Source: Toxorhynchites rutilus septentrionalis (lineage: Eukaryota > Arthropoda > Insecta > Diptera > Culicidae). From it: a stretch of 64,000 nt of DNA. A program made the translations under genes and the position numbers. The stretch is from positions 250,675,494-250,739,493 of the forward strand of contig NC_073746.1 in the NCBI RefSeq assembly GCF_029784135.1. The letters run 5' to 3'. A model generated the notes under the pieces. That model made no database searches. It was not told where the DNA came from and was given only the letters and a program-made list of their open reading frames with translations. This document shows, in pieces, positions 10,104 to 21,744 of the stretch (positions are counted from its first letter, which is position 1; every line of letters starts with the position of its first letter).

Positions 10104-13100
10104 TTTGTGAGACTCCTTCGAGCACCGAACGAGAAGAGGAATATTTTGTGGTATTGTGCGCGACCTTTTTTTTGCTCTCCTCCTGCATTCTTTTTCCTGA
10201 TGCATTGAGAGTGCGCCACCAAACGCAACAACTGTGGTTTGCTCAGATGCACTCGCCCGGGGATGCTGCTGCTGCTGATGATGATAATGATCGATGGGAG
10301 TTGACTTTTTTCGATGAAGATCGTGTCGTTCCCGTCGTGGTGGTCAATGGCTTCCAGAGGAGAATCAACTCGGATCGGATATCTGGGTGAAGGTGGCTTT
10401 TGTTCGATAGTCACAGTGAATTGAAATAATATATTGGGAAGAAGAAAAAAAAAATAACTTGGGCAGCAGATCATATGAGCTGATTGTTCAGAAATGATTG
10501 ATCATCGCGGGATTAACACATCGTGTCGAAAAAGGTGTGTCTTTATCGCCGGTTTTCCACCTGACAGCAGGTTTAATTTTCAAGTATTTTAGCTTTTTGC
10601 TTAATTTTGAAACCTTTATATAAATGAAACAATTCATGAGCGATCGTTAAGTGATGAAAGGTCGTATTTTTGTTGTACTCGCGATACCAGGGGAGTCACT
10701 TAATTATTCGATTACGACTAAAACACTCGGTCGCTGCCCCGTTTCGCTCAACGGGATTCCGCCAATGGTGCAATTCGAAATCCGGCCTTCACCCGGCACT
10801 TTGTGTGCCGATTTGGATGGCGCGAGAGATCCGAAAATGGTCAAATTATGATTTATTGGTTCCGATAGTGGACGCGCGAGGTGAAAACTCGTGCGAAAAT
10901 GTTTATTGCTTCGCGGGTAGGTTGTATCGCTTATAGGGCTTGTGGAACAAGTAAAAAAAGGCTTGAGTTCATGTCCTGACGAAGAGTTTGGAAGTAGTTT
11001 TTATTGAAACCGCAATAATTGACCAAATTAAGTGGCTAGATTGATAGCAGACGGATGATGGGGCAACTTTCGATTTCTGTTACGAAATGATGTCTGTCGA
11101 GAAGGTAAGTCGAATGAGTTTTAAGGTAGGAGTAACGATGTTTCAATCATTTCTCGCGGATAGCATCACGATTCCTAAAAAACAACGCATATGTTATCCA
11201 TTGTGCCTTGTATGAGGAGTATTACACAAATAAATTCATACTAACTGGTTCATATCTTCTCAGAGGAAAGCATTGAACGACGGACTATGTCACATCGACA
11301 CGACATACGCGCACTTGCAGCGATCACATCTTTATCGGCCGGAGGCAGGTTTTCTACATCACAGCTAATGATATCACGCTGTGCTTCCGTTCCAATAGTG
11401 CCTGTTTCTGCACAAATACACGACGTCTTGATGAACGAATATTGCCGTTTTCGCCCCGCCGCAAATCCTTTCCCGCGCGAATGATCGCTCAATGACGGCT
11501 TGGGACGAGACGCGAACACTTCCTCCGCTGTTCGTTATCTTCTCATAAAATGTCTTACTCGTTGGTGCGAGAAAGTTTGTCAAGATCTGTGCGGCGCGAT
11601 AGTGTCCTCTCTTGCGCCTTCGACATCCACCTTTCAGCTACTGACCTTCTTGATCGGCCAGCCAACATCACCTCGTCGAGAACCCGAACGCACGTTTTTG
11701 TGGTGGGTAATGATGCTGCAGCTGTACATAAATCGCGGTCGGAAATTAAGCGTTTCCTATGTAGTCTTTCCATCGCAAGACGTTCATTGTTTTCAGCTGG
11801 AACTTTCTTGCAATTTCGCTACAATATTTCACAGCCTCGCGCCGAAACAAAGATTAGCCGACTGTGATAATTTTGATCTGCTCTCGGCTTTCGTACGATC
11901 AATGCTAGGGAGAGGTGGGGCCACCGTATATCCGGCAGGCTACAGGTTGAATACATCGATTAGGGTTTCCGCAAAAGTCAACTTACTGCAAAACCGTATA
12001 GTCTTATTGATTGCTGCATCATTCGGGTGAAATTCGCGATCAATTCATTGTCCGCGATTAATCATAATTATCACTGAACACCCCCAGCGCACGCCGAAAC
12101 ACCTTGAAACCTCCCCTAATAGCATAATTGCGTTTGCACCCGGCAGCCAGATTCTCGACCCCGGAGGAATGCCAACTTTTGACCAACTTACTCACCACCA
12201 TCGCAACTTTCTCTGTCCCTTGTTGGCGTGTGACCGCTGCGGCCACTGACCGATCGACCGGCCAACCGATCTGGGAGGGGAAGCCGGCCGAGGCGTTATC
12301 GAGATTTATGTGATTGAAGAAATATATGATTAATGTAATTACGGAACCAACCAGGCGGCTTCTTGGCCTATCGAAGTGGTCGGCTTGGCTTGGGTCGACG
12401 ATTCTGGTCACATGGAGACCCCTTAATCTAATGATCGGTGAATTATGCGCCGCGGTGCGCACAGGGTTGAACATGTTCCAGGGCCCATATGCTCGCCACG
12501 AACGCGCCACTCACGGTGAGTCACGGTGCTGCCTAATTGCTGATTAAGTTGATATAAATCCAGCGGTTGGGAACACGGCACCAGGAGTTCACGGATTACC
12601 CTTTTCGGCTCCTCCCGGGTGAGTGTGAGTGTTCGCGCGAAACATGTTTTATATCCCTCGAATGAGAAATATTAAACATTTTATAGCCGTCCTTATAGAG
12701 ACCCACGAATAATTTCATGATAGAGCGGGGGAGGTGCGGGAAGGTGGATAAACCAGTGATAAAATTAAATGGCCTCCGAATATGATGGGATCGTATTAAA
12801 TGTTATCTGTGTAATATCGTTTTAAGTATCCATTCGGAGACTTTTTTCTCTTTCTCAAAAGGCGCAGCTGCCGCTGTTACACTGATGAAGTCATTCGTAA
12901 AAAGGCACGGCATGATGAATATATACATTTTTTCTCTCTTTTGTCGATGAAACATATCGCGGAACGAGTTTCGGCTGCACGCAATCTAATTCAGAGCATC
13001 GAACTTCTCGAAGCTTCTTAAACGTTTCATGCTGCAAATTGTCCTCCATTAGAGTCAATTATTTTCTTCACTAGAACCGGTTAGCATCATATCGGTAATC

Positions 13101-13622
13101 ATCCAGCGGGCGGAGTTCTCAAGAAATGGACATGCATAATTTATTCAATTGGCTTCAGCGTTCCTCTCTCTTTCTCTAAATGTGTTGTGCAATAAGTTTT
13201 AAAGGCCTTATTTCATAAGGTGGATCATCTCTCACTCGCTTGAGGTCGTTGCTCGCGTTGCATTTGAGAATTCTCTTCACGGTCGTCATTACAGGTAATA
13301 ATAATTATTTTTTCTTGTTTAAATGTTATTTGCACTCTATTTCCGTGATTGTTGACCGGGGTGATGTAAGTGAGAGGCATCCATTATTTGGCACATTGAA
13401 ATGCCCGGGGATGGATTGTGTGTCATTATAACAAGCAGTATATAGGAAGTATTCACACTTGGACTTTGTTTGTGTAATCAACAAAACATTGATCATTTTT
13501 GACGTAGAACTACGGAAGATATGGGGGAAAAATGAAAATTTAAAAACAGGAAAGGCAAGAAAAAAGAAGATGGGTCTGAGCCTAGGGCCTAGTAGGACTG
13601 TGATTGTTTGTAGTAAATGCAT
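10104..13622. other. Single-copy, GC-richer region; possible regulatory DNA
   Basis: This region is unlike the flanks: it is GC-richer and free of element ends. Open frames occur on both strands at once (11250-12030 and 12058-12547), overlap each other and show no domain, which fits conserved non-coding DNA better than genes. Trinucleotide runs such as GATGCTGCTGCTGCTGATG occur near 10262. No promoter motif is distinctive enough to call. Confidence 0.35.
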
Positions 13623-13626
13623 TTAA

Positions 13627-14006
13627 CACGTTCGACGCCCAAAGCGACGTTTTTGAGTTTCTTACAGGGCCCAACTTGCGAATAAATTAATCAATGAAGA
13701 TCAATAGATAACTTTTACATGATCTAGCAATGTTTGTTTTCAATTGAAGACGAATTGATGACAATAACATATGCCAAAGCCATATTATAGGGATTTTGCA
13801 AAAAACTGCAGTACAAACCATCCTTACTATAAATTAACAAAAAGTATAGTATAAACAGTATAATATTATGGTTATGATTTTATTATTTTTTTTCATATCC
13901 TATAGTTACATTTAGGTGCCTATTCTATCAAACTCCTTCTAAAAATCCTATTCAATTTGAACGAGGAAAGCGTCACCCATATCTGGGGGACGGGTCGTCG
14001 AAAGTG
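13627..14006. mobile_element. TTAA-flanked MITE (piggyBac-type target)
   Basis: TTAA occurs at 13623-13626 and 14007-14010. The inverted ends are CACGTTCGACGCCC and CACTTTCGACGACCC. At 380 bp it has no open frame of note. The TTAA target is characteristic of the piggyBac superfamily. Confidence 0.65.
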
Positions 14007-14294
14007 TTAATTGAGTTTTTTCATTGTTCAGAAATCTGTAATTTTTACTCTGGAAAAACAGTTTGTTATATTAACTTGAATCCTTTAAACGGTAGGATGA
14101 GGTAGAATCCGGAATCACATTCTAACAGGGACACGAGAAACTTAACAATTTTTTTCATTACTATGTTTGAAAATGTGCACAAAATACATTAATGTGATTA
14201 CTCCCCTTTACTTTAATTATGCAGAATAGGACAAGGAGTCATCATTTATCAATACATTTTTGAACACAAGTCTTAATAGCATAGATCTACATTA

Positions 14295-14519
14295 GGGTGG
14301 CAATGGATGTATGGAAAAAATTTCATCATCGAATTTCAAAAACCGACTAAAAACCGAAGATTTTCGAAGATCAAAAAATCAAAACATTGAGCGCTTTGAG
14401 GCACCCCTAAATCATGTTCGATCGAGCTGAAACTTTGCAAAGGTAATTTTTTTGGGCCAATAAAAAAAATGTACATGGTCGGTTATTGAAATTTGACATG
14501 ACCATTTTCGCTACCACCC
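14295..14519. mobile_element. Small TA-flanked MITE with GGGTGG ends
   Basis: TA-flanked sequence begins GGGTGGCAATGG and ends TACCACCC, giving short inverted repeats. It is 225 bp, AT-rich and non-coding. Confidence 0.5.
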
Positions 14520-14524
14520 TAATC

Positions 14525-15160
14525 TGCATAGATATAAACCTAAGTCTAATAAATCTAGAACAACAGAAATATACTATGGAAAAAATAGCATTTCCTCCAA
14601 CGTTGCCACGTTGTCCGGAATATTGTTTGTAGAGGGCTGTAATAACTCGATAGCCACGTGATGTATATTTATGATCCTATGGCAATGAGGGTTCTCTTGG
14701 GAAGTTCGTGTAGCTGCTGTAGTAAATTGATCTCATCGGGTTTTGTTTACTTATAGGGAATGCAGAACGGACGAGTGATTTCAGGCAAATGAAGTGGGCA
14801 AAATAATAGCATAACTGCTTCCATGGGAGACATATGGGTAACATTATATTAAGATAGCGACTACTCGATCTATAATGATTTGAAATTTTTGCCAAACAAC
14901 ATGCTCGATCTCATAATATCCTGGACCACAATTACATATATTGTTAGTAGCAAGACCTACACTATAAAAGCGAAAATTGAGCACGAATTGATTGGACAAC
15001 AACCTGAACATCAATCTAATAAAATCTCTATAAACGTTTAACCTTTTGAGCCAAGCTCTCGTCTAATCTTTGGGAAGAATAGAGTATAGCCATCCAAGAT
15101 CATTCCAAGATCATCCCTCCATTGATTCAGCCGACTAATAAATGTCTATTATCGGCAAAT
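14525..15160. other. Unassigned sequence
   Basis: AT-rich sequence with no recognised element or domain. The open frame at 14677-14895 (minus) has no motif. Confidence 0.3.
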
Positions 15161-15365
15161 GGAGCATAATTCATAATACGCATCGACTCACATTGTGAGC
15201 TGACGCTCGAAATGTAGGGAAAAAGATAGCTCGTTGCGTTGTGGGGGAAAACGAGTAAAATCGAAATAACATACCCATTTCAATCGTCAAATTGTTTATT
15301 TGTTCATGTTTTAGGCAAAAAATTGCTGGGTAAATTTCCTGTCTAATGGTATACAACATAATAAA

Positions 15366-16417
15366 GGCTGTCAAAAAAGTCCTGCGGTATTTTTTTTGAA
15401 TTTTCATTTGTTCATAAAATTAGTTACAATCATCTGTTTTAAGTCAAATATGCGCCGTTTTGTTCGATGACTTGTTCCCAACGAGATGCCAACTTCATAA
15501 TACCCCTGTTATAGAAGCTCGCTTCCTTATTGGCAAAAAACTCGGATAGCCAATTTTCACAGGCCTCTTTTGTGGCTAACTTCTGACTACCTAGCTCGTT
15601 CGCCATGGACAAAAACAGATGGTAGTCACTTGGTGCAAGGTCCGGACTATACGGCGGATGCAAAAAACCTCCCATCCGAGCTCCCGGAGCTTCTGGCACG
15701 TCACCAAAGAAGTGTGTGGCCTGGCGTTGTCCTGATGGAAGACAATGCGGCCTCTGTTTATCAAAGATGGCCTCTTCTTCATGAGTGCTACCTTCAAGCG
15801 GTCCAGTTGTTGGCAGTACAGGTCCGAATTGAGCGTTTGGCCATAGGGAAGCAGCTCATAATAGATTATTCCTTGACAATCCCACCAAACACACAGCAGA
15901 ACCTTCCTGGCCGTTAATGAGGGCTTGGCCACCGTCTGAGCCGCTTCAGCGGGCTTCGACCACGACCGTTTGCGCTTCACGTTGTCGTAATTGACCCACT
16001 TTTCATCGCCAGTCACCATCCGCTTCAGAAACGGGTCGATTTTGTTGCGATTCAGCAGCGATTCACATGCGTCGATACGGTCAAAGATGTTTTTTGCGTC
16101 AACGTGTGTGGCCATACATCGAGCTTCTTTGTGAATCCAAGCTTCTTCAAATGGGTAATAACGGTTTGATGACTTATCCCCAGCTCTTGGCCGATGCTAC
16201 GGCTGCTACTATGCCGGTCTTTCTCGGCTAATTCAGCGATTTTGTCGCAATTTTCGACGACAGGCCTTCCGGAGCGTGGCGCATTTTCGACGACCTCTAC
16301 ACCAGAACGAAAACGTTGAAACCATCGTTGTGCGGTGGAAATGGAAACTGTATCGGATCCATATACTGCACAGATTTTATTGGCAGCTTGAGATGCATTT
16401 TTGCCTTTGTCATAGTA
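15366..16417 (-). mobile_element. mariner copy 1, missing its 5' end
   Basis: The 3' terminal repeat GGCTGTCAAAAAAGTCCTGC starts at 15366. The body is the same mariner as 16625-19939. It stops at the duplication junction near 16417, so the transposase start and the 5' terminal repeat are absent. Confidence 0.8.
15439..16409 (-). pseudogene. mariner transposase (D34D), frameshifted, N-terminus cut
   Basis: In order on the minus strand: helix-turn-helix region (DKGKNASQAANKICAVYGSD, SGRPVVENCDKI), the linker before FDRIDACESLLNRNKIDPF, first Asp in TGDEKWVNYDN, second Asp in HQDNARPHTS, and third Asp in YSPDLAPSDYHLF. It ends VIEQNGAYLT and stops at 15439. Two frameshifts break it, one near 16110 (between VWPH and FDRID) and one near 15690 (just after ELGWEV). 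Both are shared with copy 2, so the gene was dead before the duplication. Confidence 0.85.
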
Positions 16418-16650
16418 AGGAGCATAATTCATAATACGCATCGACTCACATTGTGAGCTGACGCTCGAAATGTAGGGAAAAAGATAGCTCGTTGCGTTGT
16501 GGGGGAAAACGAGTAAAATCGAAATAACATACCCATTTCAATCGTCAAATTGTTTATTTGTTCATGTTTTAGGCAAAAAATTGCTGGGTAAATTTCCTGT
16601 CTAATGGTATACAACATAATATAAGGCTGTCAAAAAAGTCCTGCGGTATT

Positions 16651-18733
16651 TTCCCAATTCCCAATTCCAGCTTCACCTATCCGGCAAAACGATCAAGCAC
16701 TCGATGTTTTTCAAATACCTTGGAGTATATTTTGACTCTAAATGTACCTGGGGAATACACATTGCGTATTTGAAACAGAAATGCCAGCAAAGAATCAATT
16801 TTCTCCAAACAATAACCGGAACATGGTGGGGTGCCCATCCAGGAGACCTCATTCAGTTATACAAAACAACGATATTATCAGTGTTAGAATATGGCAGTTT
16901 TTGCTTCCGATCAGCTGCCAGGATTCATATTCTCAAGCTGGAGAGAATACAATATCGTTGCTTGCGTATAGCAATGGGGTGTTTGCATTCGACACATACG
17001 ATGAGTCTCGAAGTTTTGGCAGGAGTACCCCCGCTTACTCTTCGGTTCACAGAATTATCCTACAGATTTCTCATCCGTTGCAAGATCATGAATCCATTGG
17101 TGATCGATAACTTCGAAAATCTACTCCAGCTGACTCCTCAGTCAAGTTTTATGTCTTTATACCATGAGTACCTTACCCACGACGTGCACCCTTCACCAGG
17201 CATCTCCAACCAAGTTTGCTTCCCATACTTTTGCAATTCCTCTGTCAATTTTGATCTGTCCATGCGACAAAAGACCCATGGAATCCCAGATCATCTACGC
17301 TCCGATTATATTCCGGAGATATTTTCGGCAGAATATGGGAAAGTTAGATCTGATAAAATGTTCTTTACTGACGGTTCATGCATAAACGGGTCCACTGGCT
17401 TCGGCATCTTCAATGAAAATTCCAGTGCCTCTTTCAAACTCAAAGATCCTTGTTCCGTGTATGTCGCTGAACTGGGTGCGATATATTACGCATTAGGGAT
17501 CATTGAAACATTGCCCATCGACCATTATTTTATTTTTTCAGACAGTCTCAACTCAATAGAGGCAATCCGCTCAATGAAAGTTGATAAACGCTCATCTTAT
17601 TTCCTAACAAGAATAAGACATCTATTGAGTGTTTTGGTCGAAAAATTATTCAAGATTACCTTAGCATGGGTTCCCTCTCATTGTTCGATTCCGGGGAATG
17701 AGAAAGCGGACTCGCTAGCTAAGGTGGGCGCTTCAGAAGGCACACTTTTTGAAAGGCAAATTACTTATAACGAATTTTTTCACATTCCTCGTCAGGACAC
17801 ACTCGTTAGTTGGCAGCGCATGTGGAGTGAAGATGAGTTCGGTCGTTGGTTACACACGATTATCCCTAAGGTTTCGACGAAAGCTTGGTTTAAGGGATTG
17901 AATGTCGGTCGTGATTTCATTCGCGTGATATCTCGGCTTATGTCCAATCACTACAACCTAAACGCGCATCTCTATCGAATTGGGCTTGCAGCAAACAATC
18001 TTTGTGATTGTGGCGATGGCTACCACGACATCGAGCATATTGTCTGGTCGTGTATCCGGTTCCATGCTGCTCGCTCTCAGCTCTCTAGAGCGCTGAGAGC
18101 AAAAGGCAGACAATCGGATATCCCCGTCCGGAATATCTTAGGTAGCCGTGATCCTGATCTTCTGCTTCATCTATACCTGTTCCTCAGGAACGCCGATGTC
18201 AACGTTTAATGATTTTTCTTTCGTTGTGTCCCCGTTTCGTATCCCTCCTATCCGATCTATAAACTTTTACTTAGTCGCGGCAATACATACGCACACTCTT
18301 TACAGATACACGGGCCAAAGGTTGTGCAGTACACTGATGATTCAACAAAAGCCAAAGGTTGTACCGCTCATGACAACTCTACACGAGCTGATGATTGCGC
18401 CGGCTAGTGACCATTCTATCCTGGATTCCTCGAGAAGACGCACCACGCTAGATATGGGGTACAGACTAGGGGGGCGTTGCTGATTAATGGTCAGCTGCAT
18501 CCCAATAGGAAGTATCCCGTGTCGGGCACAGGTACAGATCATTGAAGACAGCAACATCACAATTACGAAAACACTTGTAATACTAACCTCGAGCCAACCG
18601 CGAGTAATCGGTTACATATTACTAACATAGTTATAAGGCAAACATTGTCGAAATATTGAACTCCCGGCCCCGTCAGGTTGACGCCATATGAGCCTTAATA
18701 AAAATATATATTTTGGATAAAAAAAAAAAAAAT
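16651..18733 (+). mobile_element. 5'-truncated RNase H-bearing LINE, copy 1
   Basis: This non-LTR retrotransposon fragment begins in the C-terminal part of the reverse transcriptase and ends after a ~500-bp 3' UTR in poly(A) at 18720-18733. It has no target duplication; instead about 40 bp of the mariner target was lost on insertion. It is closely similar to the copy at 48047-50556. An ORF2 with RNase H suggests the I/R1/LOA group of LINEs; I cannot fix the clade without alignment. Confidence 0.85.
16655..18209 (+). pseudogene. LINE ORF2 C-terminal part: RT thumb, RNase H, Cys-rich tail
   Basis: An open frame of over 500 codons ends RNADVNV-stop at 18209. It carries the region after the RT palm (FFKYLGVYFDSKCTW, RIQYRCLRIAMGC), then an RNase H domain with FFTDGS, AELGAIYYAL, FSDSLNSIEAI and WVPSHCSIPGNEKADSLAK. 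A C-terminal Cys/His motif follows (LCDCGDGYHDIEHIVWSC). RNase H would remove the RNA template during target-primed reverse transcription. This stretch has no stop or frameshift, but without the endonuclease and the RT active site it is not functional. Confidence 0.85.
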
Positions 18734-18738
18734 CTGTT

Positions 18739-19759
18739 TTAAGTCAAATATGCGCCGTTTTGTTCGATGACTTGTTCCCAACGAGATGCCAACTTCATAA
18801 TACCCCTGTTATAGAAGCTCGCTTCGTTATTGGCAAAAAACTCGGATAGCCAATTTTCACAGGCCTCTTTTGTGGCTAACTTCTGACTACCTAGCTCGTT
18901 CGCCATGGACAAAAACAGATGGTAGTCACTTGGTGCAAGGTCCGGACTATACGGCGGATGCAAAAAACCTCCCATCCGAGCTCCCGGAGCTTCTGGCGCG
19001 TCACCAAAGAAGTGTGTGGCCTGGCGTTGTCCTGATGGAAGACAATGCGGCTTCTGTTTATCAAAGATGGCCTCTTCTTCATGAGTGCTACCTTCAAGCG
19101 GTCCAGTTGTTGGCAGTACAGGTCCGAATTGAGCGTTTGGCCATAGGGAAGCAGCTCATAATAGATTATTCCTTGACAATCCCACCAAACACACAGCAGA
19201 ACCTTCCTGGCCGTTAATGAGGGCTTGGCCACCGTCTGAGCCGCTTCAGCGGGCTTCGACCACGACCGTTTGCGCTTCACGTTGTCGTAATTGACCCACT
19301 TTTCATCGCCAGTCACCATCCGCTTCAGAAACGGGTCGATTTTGTTGCGATTCAGCAGCGATTCACATGCGTCGATACGGTCAAAGATGTTTTTTGCGTC
19401 AACGTGTGTGGCCATACATCGAGCTTCTTTGTGAATCCAAGCTTCTTCAAATGGGTAATAACGGTTTGATGACTTATCCCCAGCTCTTGGCCGATGCTAC
19501 GGCTGCTACTATGCCGGTCTTTCTCGGCTAATTCAGCGATTTTGTCGCAATTTTCGACGACAGGCCTTCCGGAGCGTGGCGCATCTTCGACGACCTCTAC
19601 ACCAGAACGAAAACGTTGAAACCATCGTTGTGCGGTGGAAATGGAAACTGTATCGGATCCATATACTGCACAAATTTTATTGGCAGCTTGAGATGCATTT
19701 TTGCCTTTGTCATAGTAGTACTGTAAGATATGTCGGATTTTCTCTTTATTTTGCTCCAT
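18739..19759 (-). pseudogene. mariner transposase (D34D), full length but frameshifted
   Basis: The start is MEQNKEKIRHILQYYYDKGK at 19759, the usual mariner start (the longer upstream frame is ignored). The DNA-binding half is continuous to VWPHTLTQ. A frameshift near 19410 then leads to FDRIDACESLLNRN, TGDEKW and HQDNARPH, and a second near 18990 leads to YSPDLAPSDYHLF and the C-terminus, with the stop at 18739. All three catalytic Asp codons survive, but not in one frame. The length would be about 340 residues, normal for mariner. Confidence 0.85.
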
Positions 19760-19941
19760 ATTTGCGACACTATAACTCACGAACGACTTAACCAAACAAA
19801 ACACTATCAAGGGCTATATTATAGCGCGCAAAAATACTTTTCCAACAAGCTATAGTATGACTCGATACAATGAATACAACTAGAACTACGCGCTAACAAC
19901 AACACCTCGCGGAAATACCGCAGGACTTTTTTGACAGCCTA

Positions 19942-21120
19942 ATATTTAAACACAGCCAAGCAACTGATCCAATATTCGTCCTCCATTTTTATTTATTTCA
20001 TCTTATGTGAAATTAAATGGTGTCTTGCGCTGGAGCACATCCAAAAACGCAATGGAGCATAACGATAAATAACCTCCTTCCTTTTGAAATTTGCGGACAC
20101 TTCACACTTTTTTCAGCGACGTAAAAACATTCTCGAATTTCAGACCAGTCGACTACTTCCACCGACAATAAAACGAGCAAAGTCCGTTCTTCATATTTTT
20201 CAACATTTTTAATATTATTCACAAAACATCTCGTCAAAAATAGCTGTTCGGATAACAAGGAAAACATAACTGTTTTACACAACATTCTCGACGACTCGAA
20301 CGAAGCAAAAACGAACACGGAGCGAGCGAAAAACATGACTGCATTTGACGGCTGCTCACGAGAGACCTACTCCTCTATTTAGGGACCGATATTAACCAAA
20401 TTTTGTGAGTTGTTGATCCTCATTGTTTGCTCAGAGAAACCCAAGTATAAAAATGTTTGAAGTTAGATTCATCTGATAAACTCAAAACATGTTCTATTTT
20501 TGCTACGTAACAACGCTTCAAAATACCTGTTTTTCAAATGCTTGTTTCTTATAAATTACAAAAAGAAACCCAGGTCTCCCCAGGGCTCTTCAAACAAGTA
20601 TTTGATTATACAATCAATGGTATATAGATATTGAAGTTTTGCAAGTGCAAGCAAGCAAGTATATCAAGAAACATAAAAATATTGAAAACCTAAATTTTTC
20701 AAAATATAATTAAGTAGTTTTTTAAACTCGCCTCTCTCAACGGTTGGTGCATAAAAATCAAATTTGTTTCAAAGAATTTATGATATAACTAGTGCTTATT
20801 TAAATAACATTTTCAATTTTCTCCTAAAACTTGATTTGAAATTTGGTTCTTTGGTGTATAACCTCATGGAATGGATCATATCGATTTGGCATGTAACGGC
20901 TGAATAAGAACCAGACACTTTTTCAGTTACCGCTGAATATGACTATAATTTGGCAGCGTGCAGTGGATATTTGTAGAACCATGTCGGAAAAGACGAATGA
21001 AAGTGATCTTCTTGTGTGTCATATTCACTCCTTCAACTTCGTAGTGATGTGGGAAAATAGTCTGAAATTAAGCAGCACACATACCTACACATACCTACGA
21101 TATCAATTTTGTTTGTTGAT
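19942..21120. other. Unassigned sequence
   Basis: AT-rich sequence. The minus-strand frame 20013-20336 and plus-strand frame 20939-21220 show no domain. No element ends were identified. Confidence 0.3.
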
Positions 21121-21123
21121 ATA

Positions 21124-21741
21124 CCGTTCTGAATCATATTTCGGACGCTTAAGGCATATGATGCAGAAAACAGGTCTAAACTTTATGCACAGGTATTATT
21201 TGGTTGATATTTTTAATTAATTAGTTTAATATGCTTTTAAGCTTTCCACTTTGTTACCTATTTGATTGAAAACTTAAAAAAATCATCGAATAAAATGCTT
21301 TTCAAATGAAACGCATAAAAATCAAACTTCGGACACTAAATCAAATTTCGGACACTTTATTTTGTAATTTTTTTAACGAAACTTATGTTACACTTGATTG
21401 TATATTATAGTCAACTGCGAAACACTTACCAAGCAATCACAGTAAACTGTTAACGATGATGAGAACTGATGAAACACGGGAGAAATTTAAATATTGATGA
21501 ACGGGTAAATTCTACGTTCTCAAGCTAAGGAAACGTCAAACACAAACGATAGTGAGTAGTGTTGATAGATTTTTGCCGATTATGTTATAATTCAAATGTA
21601 GTTCTCATATGAAATGATAGTGAAACCAAGGGATTACTCTAAAAAAGCAATTGTGATATTAATTTTATAGTTTTCATCAGTACATTAAGCATTCCAAGAT
21701 ATTAGAAGAAGAATAAGTGTCCGAAATATGATTCAGAACGG
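21124..21741. mobile_element. TA-flanked MITE with 23-bp near-perfect TIRs
   Basis: TA at 21122-21123 is followed by CCGTTCTGAATCATATTTCG. The complement ends at 21741 followed by TA. Internal copies of TTCGGACACT occur near 21330. The 618-bp element codes for nothing recognisable. The TA target suggests Tc1/mariner-type mobilisation. Confidence 0.65.
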
Positions 21742-21744
21742 TAG

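Larger units (their letters stand above)
15161..19729. repeat. Tandem duplication of mariner plus flank (two units)
   Basis: Unit 1 (about 15161-16419) and unit 2 (about 16420-19729) both start GGAGCATAATTCATAATACG. They share about 200 bp of flank followed by the same mariner, with few differences. Unit 1 breaks off at GTCATAGTA and joins directly to the next GGAGCATAATTC, the signature of a tandem segmental duplication. Unit 2 is longer only because a LINE (16651-18733) is inserted in it and because it retains the true right end of the mariner. Confidence 0.8.
16625..19939 (-). mobile_element. mariner copy 2, split by a LINE insertion
   Basis: The left terminal repeat is GGCTGTCAAAAAAGTCCTGC at 16625. 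The right end is its complement ending 19939, followed by TA. A 2.1-kb LINE sits at 16651-18733 just inside the left end, and about 40 bp of mariner sequence present in copy 1 (TTGAATTTTCATTTGTTC...) is missing there. Without the LINE the element would be about 1.23 kb, a normal mariner length. Confidence 0.85.

Noticed and set aside
10148..10390. Plus-strand frame with a signal-peptide-like start
   Set aside because: It begins at GTG, not ATG; the first ATG is far inside, and the opposite strand has a better exon model.
11250..12547. Long overlapping open frames on both strands
   Set aside because: They overlap antisense, have no domain, signal or splice logic, and lie in GC-richer DNA where long frames arise by chance.
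16420..16650. LTR pair formed with 15161-15391
   Set aside because: The direct repeats are duplicated mariner flank and TIR; there is no TG...CA boundary and no gag/pol between them, only a mariner.
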